Assembly (NCBI GenBank): GCA_903813345.2
Contig: CAIIXF020000011.1
Location: 26,094,166-26,158,165, forward strand
Origin: Owenia fusiformis
Lineage: Eukaryota; Annelida; Polychaeta; Sabellida; Oweniidae
Reading direction: 5' to 3'
Length of the DNA: 64,000 nt
The notes under the pieces are model-generated. The model made no database searches. It was not told the DNA's origin and saw only the letters and a program-made list of their open reading frames with translations. How positions within the stretch are numbered: position 1 is the first letter of the stretch; the number at the start of each line of letters is the position of its first letter. The translations under genes and the position numbers were made by a program. Shown here piece after piece: positions 29,621 to 43,755 of the stretch.

Positions 29621-32110
29621 GATGCAACACAGACAATCAGTCAATCTCATCAACATGTAAACCGATGGTTAGTTACTTTCAAAATAGGAACACAATCTTA
29701 ATCTTAACTGATTAGAGGAGTCAATAAGGACGTCTAAATGAACAAAATCAGGTTGATAGATTGGCACATATTCCCACCTGATACATCATGTTAAATGTGA
29801 GTAATGGTGAGTACGACATCCCATGGTTAAGGCACGATAACGAAATAGGACACTTACAAAACTTGATCTTGTTCCCATTTTTCTCAAAACAAAATGAGCG
29901 AAAAAAGCAGATAGTAGTAAGGATTTTAAAGCAAAAATACATATACATATACGAAAATTGATGAATTTTGATAATAATCATGGAAAATAAGTGATTCGTA
30001 CGTTACCATATTTAGTGACCTGAGTTGGTTACCTGAGTCGGATTGTTTTTGGAAGGATTGTTTGGCACACATATAGTGTTTTTATCCTGGTTTTTATGTT
30101 ATGTTTTTGTTTCTTAGAGATAAGGCAAATTGACATGGAAACCCTTTTTCATGGTCTCTGTAATGGGACGGTTACAAATCAGCGTAAGCACCTCTTACTG
30201 TAAGTGGGCCTAATGTCATAAACATACATTTTTGATCCCTACATACCACTCTTCGATATAATGAAGGTAATGCATTCCAAGTGATATCAAGATTACGGGT
30301 ATCAATTAATTGTCTAATCTATATCCGAATAAGCTGTCGAATTCAATTAATTCAATATGTTGATAACTTTAAATGACCCATACTTCAGGCCTGAAAATAA
30401 AACGTAAAGTTTCTTAAATAAAGTTACGAGCATAATATGGAGAAATGTATTTGTGCTCATTATTTAACAGGGCTAATTTCTGAATTATGTAATTATTCCA
30501 GGCTGAATCATGAAAAATTTATATACTTTATATATATTATATACTTATATGTATTGGCAATCAAAATATCCAATATTCTGAGTTGAGTTTTTCGATTTAC
30601 AATTTCATTAAATACACGTGTGTTCACCTGATGTAGTTGCTGAATGCCCATTTAAATCGACAAAAATAAATCACTCTGTGGCAGATCCAATTTTACAAAC
30701 ATGGAAAGTAAATTACCAAATGTGAAAAGTTAAGAAACTCTGAAAAGGTCACGCAATTACGGGTCATATTGTATTTTGTGAGGTACCATCTGTTTTAGGT
30801 GATTCACGAAGTGTTAAAGTTGATTACCGAACAACTTGGGAAACTGCCTGATATTTTCTATATGATGGCTATTACGTCATTCGTTTCACACCCACCTTTA
30901 ATTAATTTCTTAAAACAATTTCTCAGAAAACCATTCAATGATGATTTCGAGAAAAAAGTTATGACTCGGAGATGCCAGCGTGTAAATTATTACTTTGAAA
31001 ACGTTTTTAGTTTGGATCGAAGAAAGGTGAACTTCCGTTTTGGCTACGTACTAAAAAACTGAAATATATATAAACATGATCATGAAAACTAAACCTCGGA
31101 ACGCTGGTATGCCGATATGTAAGACATGTTGATCACCTATCTTGTATATGATACCTGACTACCCTTACGTTAAACCTTGCAAAATCCATATATTCATTTT
31201 CTGCCTTCAGTGCCGTATTAGTTTCCCGTTCACTGGAAATGTGCTACATTTCTAGAACCACGAATATTTACTGTTTGAGTTAGATACAAGATAGGTAGGT
31301 AGGGTAGTTTGAGATCCATATATATGATATTGATATCTTCATCACGGGAATTATCCGAAACAAGATTATTTCAAGAGCATCCGTTTCAAAGGTTACCTGT
31401 AATTTACCTGTTGGAATTTACGTAATCAAGAAGTACCATACACCTGATTTCATGTGGAGTTTCATCTGACATGACATTTTAACTTATCGATGTTCTTGAT
31501 TTATGTAACATTTACCAGTTATGGTGAAAAACAGTAAATCAAAAACAAGATGATATATAGTGTTTTACTGCTCGTTTGTGCTTTTCATTGAAATGCAACG
31601 AATTAGGAAGGTGTTTTTAAGAGAACTCGAACGTGAATGTGTAGAATGAGTTTTCCATGCCTGATTCCGTATAAAGGCAGAAGGAAAATAATTGTAATTG
31701 GCTCTCTTGAAAAAATTGAGAAGGGTCGTAATATAACACGTTCAGGTACACGTTTTCTAAAAACGTGGGGTTCAACCTCCCTAATATCAACTAAACACAG
31801 TTCAGTTCTACATAGAATTATCTTTCTGTAAAGTTTTAAAACTAAAGACTACAGCTTGCACACATGATTATCGAAATCAGAATGAGCAACATTGAAAAAA
31901 CTATCAAGCCGAAATAGAAGACATGAATTCCGATCAAATGCACAGGAAACACTCGTAGGTTAATAATGTGAACGTTGATGATGGTACAAACATGTATATT
32001 GATGTTGATGATGGAGATATAACAGAACGCGTAACGTGCTGCTGACACTACGCGGTGGTACTAGGAAAACAAGTCAATTCGAAGAAATGCAAGATATTAA
32101 ACGCTCTTCG
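29621..32110. other. intergenic, no gene I can support
   Basis: AT-rich. The best exon-like frame is 30799-31062 (plus): it begins right after an acceptor-like ctgttttag and contains GAAAG|GTGAAC near its end. It has no recognisable motif and no partner exon, so it is not called. Confidence 0.35.
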
Positions 32111-32119
32111 GGAATCACA

Positions 32120-32395
32120 TTACACAAAACATTCCAAATAGAAAAATAACCAGCAATCCGTTTTAACATATTATTGGGAAGAGCAACCCATAACCCATTT
32201 CAAATAGAAAAATATCCACCAATCCATGGGTATTTTGGTGGAAAGAGCCCATGGCATATTCAAAGTAGAAAAAATAACCACAAATCCGTTTAACACATTA
32301 AGGGAGGAGCAATCTATAACACATTTCAACTTGAAACATATCAACTAATCCATAGGCATATTGGTGGAAAGAGCAAGCCATAACACATTCCCAAA
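32120..32395 (+). repeat. degenerate about 65-bp tandem repeat, about 4 copies
   Basis: Recurring order: CATTTCAAATAGAAAAATA, CCAnCAATCC, TATTnnGGnGGAAAGAGCAA, CCATAACACATT. Units differ by substitutions and small deletions. Confidence 0.7.
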
Positions 32396-32399
32396 CACT

Positions 32400-35300
32400 C
32401 AACATCAACAAGTGTGTGTGATGGTCTTGTGAGAAAAGTCGATGAGGCTGAACGATGTTACCAGAGACGTAACCACATCAACAGTTGAACTTGGCAATGA
32501 TACCCAGTTGTGGTCTATCTAATCACCACCAGACCTCGCCATGTTCTTTTATCTCTAAATTAGACATGCTTATCGTTGTCATTGGCGCTTTATAGAATTT
32601 GATAGAAATTGATTAAAATTTCAAATTGCTAAAATTACATTTCTCTACTTTTCAGAGTCTTTATACTTTATTCATCGCAATATCTACATTTCACTGCTTT
32701 ATTTTACAGAAACAAGAACTATCAAGCAATCAAATAGTTTTCCACCTCAGGTAGATGAATACCATATGCCATACTTCCACACCGACCCAAGTTCACCCCG
32801 GCATGCTTCTTGAAATAGAAGTTCGTTCATTTGATTAATTTGTTGTTTTCTTCTTTTGGGAAAACAGAACCACGTTAACCTATTACCTCACGAATGATTT
32901 GTTTTCCGTGGGTTATTTTTATTGAGTAGATGATTAGATGCCTACACATTTCATGTTTTTTGATAGATGCTTGTTTGAAAAACTGCGTCACTAGATCTCT
33001 AAAATTTTAAATTCGAGATATTTGTATTTCTTAGATAGATATTGAATCCAGGCCACTCGAGATAATATTTTGATCAGTAGATTTTGATAATTGTGACAAA
33101 GTTATATCGTGCGTTCTGTGCCCATCAAAACAAAAATAAAACCAAGATTAACATGGAAAATACGAAAAAGGCCGACTGATTTAATAAATACCCATCACAT
33201 ACTAGTATTCTTTTATCGGATTCATGTAAAACTCTATGTTCATTTTCCTTCCCGCTGAAGGCGCCGGTTTCAGCTTTATAACGGATGGATAGAAAATAAC
33301 CAATGGAACGGATATTTTGGTGTAACTGTATTTTGCCCATCTGCCAAGAGATTTCCTGACAACACAACTGTCCATGGATTACAACTTTACGCAAGATTTC
33401 ATCCCGATGTTATCTGATGTTCCGCCAGACTAGTTACCACTTAAAAATTTGAACATAGGCTATTTCTTGAATTCGAATTTCGGAATGCTTCACATCGTAA
33501 AACAGTAAAGCACAACCAAATATACAACATAGCACAATAAAACAGCGAACAATCAAAAATATATTAAATAAACACTTTGTCCGCCTGTGAAGTGGAAATA
33601 ACAAGATGCAAAACCATGAAAACAATATAACACAAGCTTGCCAAAAACAATAAATAAATAAAAGTTGAGTAACGCAGTAAAAACAAATCTATCACAACCG
33701 TATAAATTCCAACACAACATACAGAACATAGATCAACGCACAGCAGCCAGAAATAAATGCCTACTCATCAAAACACAATTCCACCACCAGATCAATACAA
33801 CCCACAAAGAGCATCGTGGCCAAACATAGACAACATCCATTTAACCAAGCAGTTTACGTAATGCCTCGCATAATCATCTAAACCGTTCATAAGAAATATA
33901 AAACTTACCATATTTTGAACGTAAATCGTATTTTATAACCATTGCTTTATAATGTTCCATTTCATTCCGTTGTAAGTATGTGTCCAGGTATACCACATAT
34001 GCAAACCAATGTACCTTATGTACTGCGATATGAATGATCCATGAACCAGCGATCTTGCAACCTCGTTACCTAAATCTCACCGAGCTCAGTCAGAGATACT
34101 GTAGCAGGTTGCTCTCTCCTCTCTATAAGTGGGCCTAATGTTTTTGTTTAGAGTTAGATTAGGAAGGCCATTGGAAAATATGAATGTGTTTCACAATTGA
34201 TAGCCTATTTCAAAAATATTGACTGCTGTTTTCCGATGTGCATCTTTCACAATCAGAGTTAACTGCGACCATAGAGAAGTAAAACACCCTTTACAGGTTT
34301 TAAATATATTATCCAGACTTATCTTAATCTTAAACATGAATAAAATGGCCCAACATAAATCAACATGTAATAGAAAATAAAAAAAATTGGACAAGGCATG
34401 TGTACCTTATCTCTTAGTAGAGTGATATTTTATAGTAATAAGTATCTGAACTGAAAAACAACAGGTGCAAAATTGCGAAAAGAGGATCGTACTTGACTTT
34501 AAACAGGAAATATAATTTGCATTGGCCTAGCGAGGTGCTTGGTTATGATACTGAAGTGTCAGCACTTCCTCCTGAGAGAAGACAACTGCAATTCATCAGA
34601 CCATTTCTCTATAATAAATTATATTGAGTAACTTTATATCTGCAGTCAATGGTCTAGAAATAGATGAGAGTTGAAAAGAGATGAAGAGACATGATCAGAC
34701 TGACATGGAATAAGACAAACATACGTAGACACGCAAAGTTGTATGGAAAATGTCAGAAAGCCAAAAGGTGCACAATTCAAAATATGAACTAAGATTATAT
34801 ACGGTACATTCCAGAGTAGAATTTAAAGCAAATATCTTTTTGAATACTGGATAGTATATTTTAGTCAGATGTCATCTCCAGGTTAATCCCCCAGACAACA
34901 TAGTTTGCCAACCATTTTGACATGCAAGTTTATAATCTTTAAGATGTTTTCAAGTGAGATTCAATTTACAATGGGGTTGACCTGTATTTACAATTAAATA
35001 CAAATGTGAAGCATTCAACTCAATTAAAGCATTGACTATACTGGAATGCTTCTCCTTCGGGAGTCAATGTGATAGCCTTGTGTATGCAATAAGCTTACAG
35101 TAACTTATTGAATGGAATCGCAAAAAAGAAACACACAAACAAACAAGCAAACCACAATTAAGAAAACTTGTTTGGACATCTGCATTACATTTGTAGTTTA
35201 ACTACCTAAAACAAGGCCATTCAACAAAGGTTATTTTAATGCTCTTTTCTAAAACATTTTTTAGAACTATCATAGAATTAATCAAGCAATCCCCTATATC

Positions 35301-37430
35301 CAATATAAACTAAATAAAAAGTGATGCTATATAAATACACTTTGAAATCAAAGCTTTTTGTATATCATAGAACCCCATATTTAAAGGTCATTTTCCGGAT
35401 CGAATTCGAAACATCGATCATCTTGATTCAATTTCGTGAATGGTATTATCTCTGTAACAGTTTGAACCGAGAGAAATAACGGAAGCCGCTATTACGTTCT
35501 CAAAATAAACGTTGATATCTTCCTGTTATCTGGTTGTTTGAAGGTTACCTTTAGCAAAACGCCAGAGGGTCATGATTTGAAATGCAAAATACATAGTTAA
35601 AGTGTAGGATAAACACGGAATAAATCAACAGATGTATAACCAAGGTTCCTAATATTGTAACAACGTAAGAAAATCTGATTTTCATTTATTTCTTGGAGAA
35701 TATGTATCAGATAAGTCAGGTGAGAGACATATTCCGAGAAATGGGTTTAAGGGATTAGGTAACGACTGTTTTGATTTAAGTACACTTCTTGTAAGGTGGT
35801 TTATAAATCAAAAAGCACACTTAGCAACATTTAAAGAGCGATCAACCGATAAATGATATCATTTAACAAAAGCATCAGCTGCACCAGGTACATATAGATC
35901 CAATTTCACCGACATTTCCATGTTGACCAAACAAATTAATGCTTCCGTACGAAACATATATCCAACCATTGGACAGGCGAGGTTACTGCCTCAGCAATTT
36001 TTACAGAAAAATATTAATTCAGATTTTTTTCATTTGAAATTGTGAAAATGAGATCTTAGTATAAATTGTTATATTGCATTTAATTCATACTGTTTTGCCA
36101 TCAAATTTCTCTCGCCTATTTTTAGATCCTGAGTATATCCCTGTACGCTCACACATTTTATATTGAAATCAACGTGGCAACTGGCAACGTACATTATTAC
36201 AATAGTCCAAAAATTGACAAACAATAGTTCAAAAAAGAATCATCCAGATTTCATCATCAACTAGTGCTTTACTCAATTCATTTCAATATTGACCATCCTC
36301 AATCGTGTGATACACTAAATACTATATCTAGTACTGTTTATGTTTTAGCTGTTTTGACCCACTTATCACCGAAGATAATCACTTTAAATATTTACATGCC
36401 CCAAGTTCATGCTTTAACATGTTACTAAACCACTCATGCACATACTATTTGTTATTCTTTATAATCCACATATTTTGTTATTTATTAAACGATTGAAAAT
36501 TAGAATTTAAATCTAGTTCTTACCTCTATTTGAGCTTGGTTTGACGATCCAAAGTAGATTGGATCTCTTCCATAAGTTTTCAGTATTATAAAGTTAAAAG
36601 CTATATACATGTATACTAATTTTCCAAAGCTTAAAACATGGCTTTGTGTCTAGATGTAATGAACGTCAGAATGGAATCCATAGATATGTTTTATGTTGAA
36701 TGATATTTGACTGTAGTATAATTCATGCCGGGGGGTTTGTTGAAATTGTTAATCGGCTCTTATCCATTTTGACATAGAGTAAGCACTCTTGGCTCACCCC
36801 CTGTTTAATTAATCCCAAGAGTACTGTGACAAAAGGGGACCATCTCAAGAATTCACAAATTAATGAAATATACGCATATTTGACTGATCATCAGTTAAAG
36901 CTATTCAATTTCTGTCATTTATTGTTAAATTGTATGTTCAAGTGTGGTTCTTTGATTCTAAGAGAATTGACATATTGATATAACCCCTTATATATGAGTG
37001 GCACTGGAAGATATGTGTACCAAGGGGATAAACATACATTACAACATGACCCCTACACGATTTCTACAAGGTATCCTTGATCTTGCAATTCAAGCCCCAA
37101 TCGTACCAGGATCTAGAGATAAAGTGAGGCAAAAATAGCAGAGGTTCTAGGAAAAAGGAGGTATATCAATGCAGTTGGACTTCATCTCCACTGTTTTAGT
37201 TGAAAAATATCTGAAAAATAGACATACGCTCCAAATGCAACCCGACATTTTTGACATCTATCAATAAGACTTCAGGCAACACTTCTGGTTTAATAACAGT
37301 AATTGAGGATGTCCTTATGAATGGCGAAACTTAGATTTTATGCTCTGTCTTTCTCTTTGACATTTAAAACTGTGTATATTGAATATTGTTTTGCCAAGAA
37401 AAAGCGATAGGTCTGTTAGTAAGGTAATTT
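32400..37430. other. intergenic, no gene seen
   Basis: Long AT-rich stretch with only short unconvincing frames (33125-33394, 33434-33625 and 34191-34394, minus). A short string, TAAGTGGGCCTAATGT, occurs both near 30203 and 34127, probably a small dispersed repeat. Confidence 0.4.
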
Positions 37431-37436
37431 GATAGT

Positions 37437-37490
37437 CAGTAGAGTATGTGCAGAGGAAGGGTGTCCACTAGAGTCAGGCGTTCACACGTG
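37437..37490 (+). repeat. short dispersed repeat shared with 18599-18670
   Basis: GTCAGTAGAGTATGTGC followed by TGTCCACTAGAG and CAGGnGTTCAC occurs in the same orientation in both places. Nature unknown. Confidence 0.45.
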
Positions 37491-37533
37491 AGTTTTACTG
37501 TACATTATGCTAGACCCTGTACCATTGGAACTC

Positions 37534-37545
37534 GGGGGGGGGGGG
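37534..37545 (+). repeat. G12 homopolymer
   Basis: Uninterrupted run of 12 G in AT-rich surroundings. Confidence 0.85.
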
Positions 37546-37662
37546 ATCACTGTGTACATAATTTGGCTGGGGTCCGAGGCTGAACCCTCAGATATCAATA
37601 TATTCCCATACCAATCTGTCAAATCTCAATGTGTTCCCATACCAACCAAATAACGGCCAAAG

Positions 37663-37775
37663 GCCATACCAAATGTCCAAATATAAAACCAATGCCATAT
37701 CAAATGTCCAAATATAGGACCAATACCATTCCAAATATCCAGATATAAGACCAAGGCCATTCAAAATGTCTAAAG
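37663..37775 (+). repeat. about 34-bp tandem repeat
   Basis: Three and a half units of the form CCATACCAAATGTCCAAATA, TAAnACCAATG, with substitutions. The flanks (37600-37660 and 37840-37950) contain single degenerate words of the same kind. Confidence 0.75.
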
Positions 37776-37779
37776 ACCC

Positions 37780-40700
37780 AATAAGAAAGCAGATCTTTGA
37801 GGAAAACGATCCAAAACAACCTCAGAAATTAAGGATTTGTGTAACTACTAGACCAATGCCATTCAACAAGTGAGATGTAACTAACCATTAGATCATACCA
37901 GAAAGTGGAAAAATCCAACCATTGCCATACCTCAAAAGTCATAATTTGGGGGAGGGGGCATTCTTATACCAGATCCTAACATTTGGGTCCATTGTCATTC
38001 TATTTTGAGTCATGGCCCAAGTTCAACAGGTCTAATGAGACTGCACTATTGTGCAAGTAGTTCAAACAAACATATCTGAATTCAAAGCATTTAAGTCTAA
38101 TAGTTTTCTCCAATATGCAGTTTGAGAAAGCAAATTTGGACATCGACTTTGGTTTAAATCGTACTTAGTCGGTATTTAATCGCACGCATTTCTGAATGTT
38201 AAGAACACATTTGAAACTGACTCTGAATAAGTAGAACAAACATCTTTAACAAGTAGTCCCTTTATGAGCTAAGCTCAGGAAACGAGCACATTCCGATACT
38301 CTAAGGAAGCATTTCTGCAATAACCCTCAATGTCTACCTGATACAAACCCTGTTTCTAATCAGAAACGCTTTAATTCAAATACAATTAAGTTTTTTTCAA
38401 TTTTATGTTATATTATAATATATATAAAACTAATAAAAATAATCATCATTATAATTTGCCAATAAATAATACACGATTTGATGTGTCAACTAGTTACATA
38501 GTTTTGTCCTTACCTTGAGTGCCCAGGAAACCGGAATGATCTTACATAAAACATTTTATATGACAATTTCTTCCCAACATTGATAGAAATTTGATTCAGT
38601 TCATCAAAGTTCATCCCACTCTGAGTTCCCACTTCTCAGTACAACAATTTTCAGCAAAAGTATATGTTTAATTTACAATGCCATCAAATCCTTAAATCAA
38701 AACACCCAACGCCCAGCCATTCTGATTTTTATACTCTAATGTCCCTATGCACATCGGGCGACTATATGCACGCAAATAACCTTTCCAGTTTCGAAATCAA
38801 TTCTAAAAAGAAGACTTAAAACGTCCGGCCAAAAATGTTTTCATAAAGTATAAGTGCTCTATTTAATTGACTTATCCCACTTCACTAGGTCCGTGTGGAG
38901 CTGGCTAAGTACACTTTAGAATTATCTTCTTCGTCAAATTAGATAGGCTTTGACCATTCGACATTTAACCTTATCAGAAAACATAATTTTAGTTTAAAGT
39001 CAACACAATATAGTACAACATACGTATACAAGTAATTAGTATAACACACAAGATATGATCACAAGAGCATTCCAATCGGTCTTTGAAATAAGTCAAGTAT
39101 CAATTTAGGTAATTAACGTATTGAGAGCATTAGCATATCCCAAAGAAGCCATTCTGATTTTATGTGGTCTATGAAAAACAAGCCATTCTGATTTTACATG
39201 CTAGATATGAAGAACACCTTTTAACGTTTACAAAACAATAAAATATTTTATATTAATATTTTAGTTCACATTCTCAAATTGTATAATCGTAAGTGTAATT
39301 TCTAATTTGTCACGAGGGAAGTCCAAAAATATGGCCTAGACTATAAAAAACAAATAGCAGTATTAAAGGACACTCTGGAAATAGTCGTTAGTCATACGCA
39401 GAGATTCACCGCAAATGCTCCTATTTTGACTATAACGAAATAAATTCCAGAGGCAAATTAAGCTTACAATGTAGAAAATAAATGTAGTAGATAACCTTTT
39501 ACTTTACCAGGAGAATACGCACCTTCTTTCGTCCATTCACAGTTTACGCCATAAATCCACTAACTAAGCTCTCTTAATATATAAACTGACAACGTATTCC
39601 TTACACACTAAATAGATAATCCCTTCCTTAGATCTAAGATCATGTATATTTCGTGATAAATAGAAGGTATGTTTTGTTGTATTTGCTTTTCAGACTATTT
39701 TTGTTGCATATACACATGCCTTTGATGCATATATATCAGTTTTAGCATCATTCTATATGTTTTCTTAGCATTTTTGCATCAGGTGTGATCATATCATTTT
39801 AGTACTTTTAAACATATCCTCGTAAACTTGATGTTTTATGGTGCTATAAAAAATGTAAATCACATCTCACTTGAGAAAATAACGAGATAGTTTAAACATT
39901 GCTATGATAAAGCCATGGACATCGGGAGAGGTGTCCGATAAAATACATTACTTAAGATAATGGTGATCAAAACGGGTTAGCACATTTCGTATATTGCCTT
40001 CAGGTTGATTTACTGTGTGTGATTTGAAAGATTATCATACTAATACGGACTTTTAGTATTTTCTTTATTAATTTTCTTCTAAAATTGAGTATGAAGTACA
40101 ACGTGCTAAAGAGGTCTCATAATGCATGATCTTGTATAAAATGATATATTCTAAATAACGTTTAATATTTTCTCAAAATATAATGACTAATCACACAAAT
40201 ATACCATTTTGATAATTCATTCAAATTCGAATATAAATCTATTTGTTTGAATTTAAAGAGTATGACTGTCTCTTAATATTCCATTGACTTCAATTGTTCA
40301 TTTCTTTCAATTACATTTCAATTTCTTCGTTCGATACACGAAATATGAAATTTTAGGCTACTTAAAAAATTTAAACTTTCAACATTTAACACTCTCTATC
40401 ACTTCCAATTGTTTTAATATTGTATAATATCACACTTCCGTTGTTACAATAATTCTTACCTTATTTCTAAGATCGATATGCTGAATTTATTGTCATCCAA
40501 ATTCATCCAACTTTTCGGTTTCTTATGTAAAAATCACTTGTACAATAATCACATCTTTGCACTATGCCTCCTGATCCGGGATGAATTTCATAAAAGGTTC
40601 AAATACTATTGTGCGTGTTCTTTCATGATAATTGATCCCCTGTTTGATATAAACATGTAATCCCAAATAACAAATAAGACATCTTTAGGAATCAAGTTTG

Positions 40701-41980
40701 CAAATGTCATAGTGCAAATTCGAGAGGGTATTATTTACCATAAAAACGTTCTTTACTCTTAAGGATCTAAGAATCTGAAATATGTATACCTATTCAAATG
40801 CAATAATACAGTATGTACCGACAACATTGACTGATATACTTCCTTTACAAAATCAAACAAGAATACATCTCGTAACTGTGTTTGATCGTGATTTTGATAA
40901 TTCTTTTCACTTCTCATTGCTCAATCTGATATTACTTTTTTTAATCTGCCAATATCTTCAACTATTCTTCCCCAATATTTATTTTACGACTTACTGCTTA
41001 TTTCTAGTGGTCTTTACACATTGTAATGGAGCCAAGATCAAGTATGTGGAAATAAGTTGCAGCGACAAAATGTTCCGTTCAATCCACGGTAATCCATACA
41101 AAACATCGGATTAGTATTTAATATAACGATTTCGATTTATTAATGACTATAAATACATTTTTCCAGTAACAACAGTCGGTAAACTTTTTGTTGGCAAGTA
41201 ATGTGTGATAAACAAAATTGTACTCGTGTCGTATCAAATTATTCTTGAAATGGTGGCCTAACGATCTTTCAAAGCATTTTACTGACTGAAAGCATGACTG
41301 AAAGAATACATTGTTGTAAAAGAAAGGGGTTTAAGAGCGTTTAATAATCGAGACCGAACATTCAACCGAAAAGCAATATTTAATTTTTATTAGGCTATTG
41401 CGCGAGTAATATAGATAAACATTAGTTATTTGTAACCACACGATCTGGATCTCTGTATCATTGTTCAAAGAGATTTACGATTAGATAATCAATGGAGAGA
41501 ATACAGAAACTTGTTTGTAGCGTGTAATTTAGTTTACTGATAGAACATAATTTGGAGTCCACCCAATCCAGTGTCCAAGATGTACTCAGAAACATGTTCA
41601 TTTACAAGGACGATTAGACATTATAGGTTGCGTCGATCTCCCTTGTATAAAGCCATTTAAAAATTTTCCTATTATTAATCTTAATATAAAATCATATGTT
41701 ATCTTAATCGGGTATTTCACAAAATATTAAAAATGCAATTAATATTATATCTACTATCTGTTGTAATAAATTGTGTATCAATTATCACAGATGGCATCAA
41801 AGTACATCATATGCCTTTCTGAAATCAATAATATTTTGAAAAATTATTGTTCATGACATCATCATTACAAATTGTTACACATGTCTGTATGCTCAGCCCT
41901 TTCATTTAGTTCTCCCATAGGGAAAAGTATTAGTGCTGCTTTTAACATTTTTAAGCTATTTGTTTTTAAGACCCAAGTTA
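37780..41980. other. intergenic, no gene seen
   Basis: AT-rich. Open frames at 40478-40660 and 40782-41114 (plus) are hydrophobic by composition, without a family signature or splice-supported neighbours. Confidence 0.4.
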
Positions 41981-41987
41981 ATATGGA

Positions 41988-43578
41988 TCATGGTAATCCT
42001 AATTCTTTTTCTAACTCAGCATGGTATTTGAAACACTGTCTTTCTGCATTCCAAGCTTTGTCTAAATCTGCTATTCTTTGTTCGTATCTCGTTTCATGTA
42101 GGACCTTACACATATTACACCGAAACACCATTTGGCCACCTAAAAATGTCTCATACGACTTCTTCCATTCAAAATATTTAGCATATTCTGACGGTGTGTC
42201 AATTAAATATTTAATATATTTAGCGAGGTATTCCGCTGTACCGAATGATTCAGCATGGATGAAAGAATTTGGAGGTAGAAACTTGGAGAAGTCTGTTTTG
42301 GTACCACGCACGATCGGTACCATTCCTGTATTTAAGGCATTCTCCCATACCTTCTCTGTTATATAGTCCTCACAATCAGTATTCTCAAATGCGATGTAGA
42401 AGCTGTACTTGCTTGCTGAAAATATAGAGTAAAAGCTTGATTGACATGACTACCTACTTATGTAAAAACTAGTATGTCTACCATTTATTTGATTGTTCTG
42501 TCCCTAATCATTTGATTTTAATTGTCATATACTAATGACACAAGTAGATACTTCAGCTTGATTTTTCAAAACTGTTATTGAACACTGATTTTGTGAATCT
42601 AGATTCTATCCAGATTCTTTCAACATATTTTTTATGCCCTATAAAGAAAACATGAATATACCGAGAACACCAAGAAGGATATATTATGCATTTTTGATTA
42701 ATTTTGACCTTCATTTAATTTATAGATAAACGACATTGACGCCATCAAGCTTTAGAGGTACAGAAAGTTTCTGTAAAATTATATGAAATTAAGAATGAAT
42801 TGTACATACCTAAATACTCAACACATGAGCCTGTCTCTGGACAACCATATGGTCCACATCGTCCGTAAATATCAACGTTTATATATCTCTGTAGATCTAA
42901 AATGTATGACATCCTTTGTGAATTTGCTCTACAATGACTTATCAACCAAGTGATAGCATTTTTAGGATCTTTTCTTTGTAAAGGTTTCTGTATATATGGT
43001 GTGGTCCGTGGTAGATAATACCCATACGGCCATTGTATATCAGCATCTGCTCGATAGGTGGCGGTCAAGTTTATCGCGTGGCGTAGTACCGCGTGGTTAC
43101 TATTAACGAAATATCCACGCAATGGAGCTTCCCGTGTTACAAAAATCCATTTCTGATCTGGTCTCCTATAAGTTGGAATATCTCCTTTGACAAAATTGTA
43201 AGATTGGCCTAAGAACACAAGAGCATCTGCTTCGCGGATTCTTGACTTATCCATCGTAATATCACAACGAGTTTCCTCGCACTCCTGAAATTGAGTAGAA
43301 CCAGTTTTGTAATTTTCATGCTCCCACCAGGATTGTATTAGAATGAGCATCGTCTTGTTGTCGTCCTTTGGAGGTGCGACCATATCTACAGCGTGAGCTC
43401 TGTTTTTGTCATCGTTGTCGTCTTGGTAATAATCAACGTCTGCAACATCGTTCTCAACGATGGCTGGAGATTGAAAGCTGTACGTTAAAGTCTGGCCGCG
43501 CTCTCTTTCAGTTAGTTTATAGTTCAAGAAAAATACAACACCGACAAGTATATTGATTGTGATGATCCGCTTCAATAT
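41988..43578 (-). CDS. alpha-1,3-fucosyltransferase, GT10 family (5' start exon not included)
   Basis: Golgi type II enzyme expected to transfer fucose from GDP-fucose to N-acetyllactosamine-type glycans. Two coding exons: 43578-42810 and 42415-41988. The donor AG|GTATGT and the acceptor ATATTTTCAG|CAAGC join in phase 1. The joined product reads through the family signature YSFYIAFENTDCEDYITEKV, followed by WENAL and VPIV. Upstream, WLISHC and VDIYGRCG are the usual conserved block before it. The C-terminus keeps a CNMC pair and an LHE motif. A transmembrane segment (INILVGVVFFLNYKL) is at the start of the first exon, followed by an acidic stem (YYQDDNDDKN). The exon opens right after an acceptor (TTTTAG) and has no ATG before the membrane segment, so the start codon is on an upstream exon. 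A tiny exon at 43755 is the candidate. Donor specificity within GT10 cannot be decided. Confidence 0.88.
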
Positions 43579-43755
43579 CTAAAACACAAATATATTTTGC
43601 TTTGATATAAATAACATTTGAGTGAATATGTGCTTGGTTGTTTTAAATACTTTCGTAGGATAAATCCCAAAGATAAGAATTATTAGATGGTTGAATTGAA
43701 TTGTAGGAAAAATGTAAAAATGAATATCACCCACCCCTACGCAGGAAATCGCCAT

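Noticed and set aside
30799-31062. 87-codon exon-like frame after an acceptor-like ctgttttag
   Set aside because: No recognised motif, no ATG at its start, no neighbouring exon in phase. Kept only as a weak possibility.
40782-41114. 110-codon hydrophobic frame
   Set aside because: Hydrophobicity follows from T-rich sequence; no signature or partner exon.
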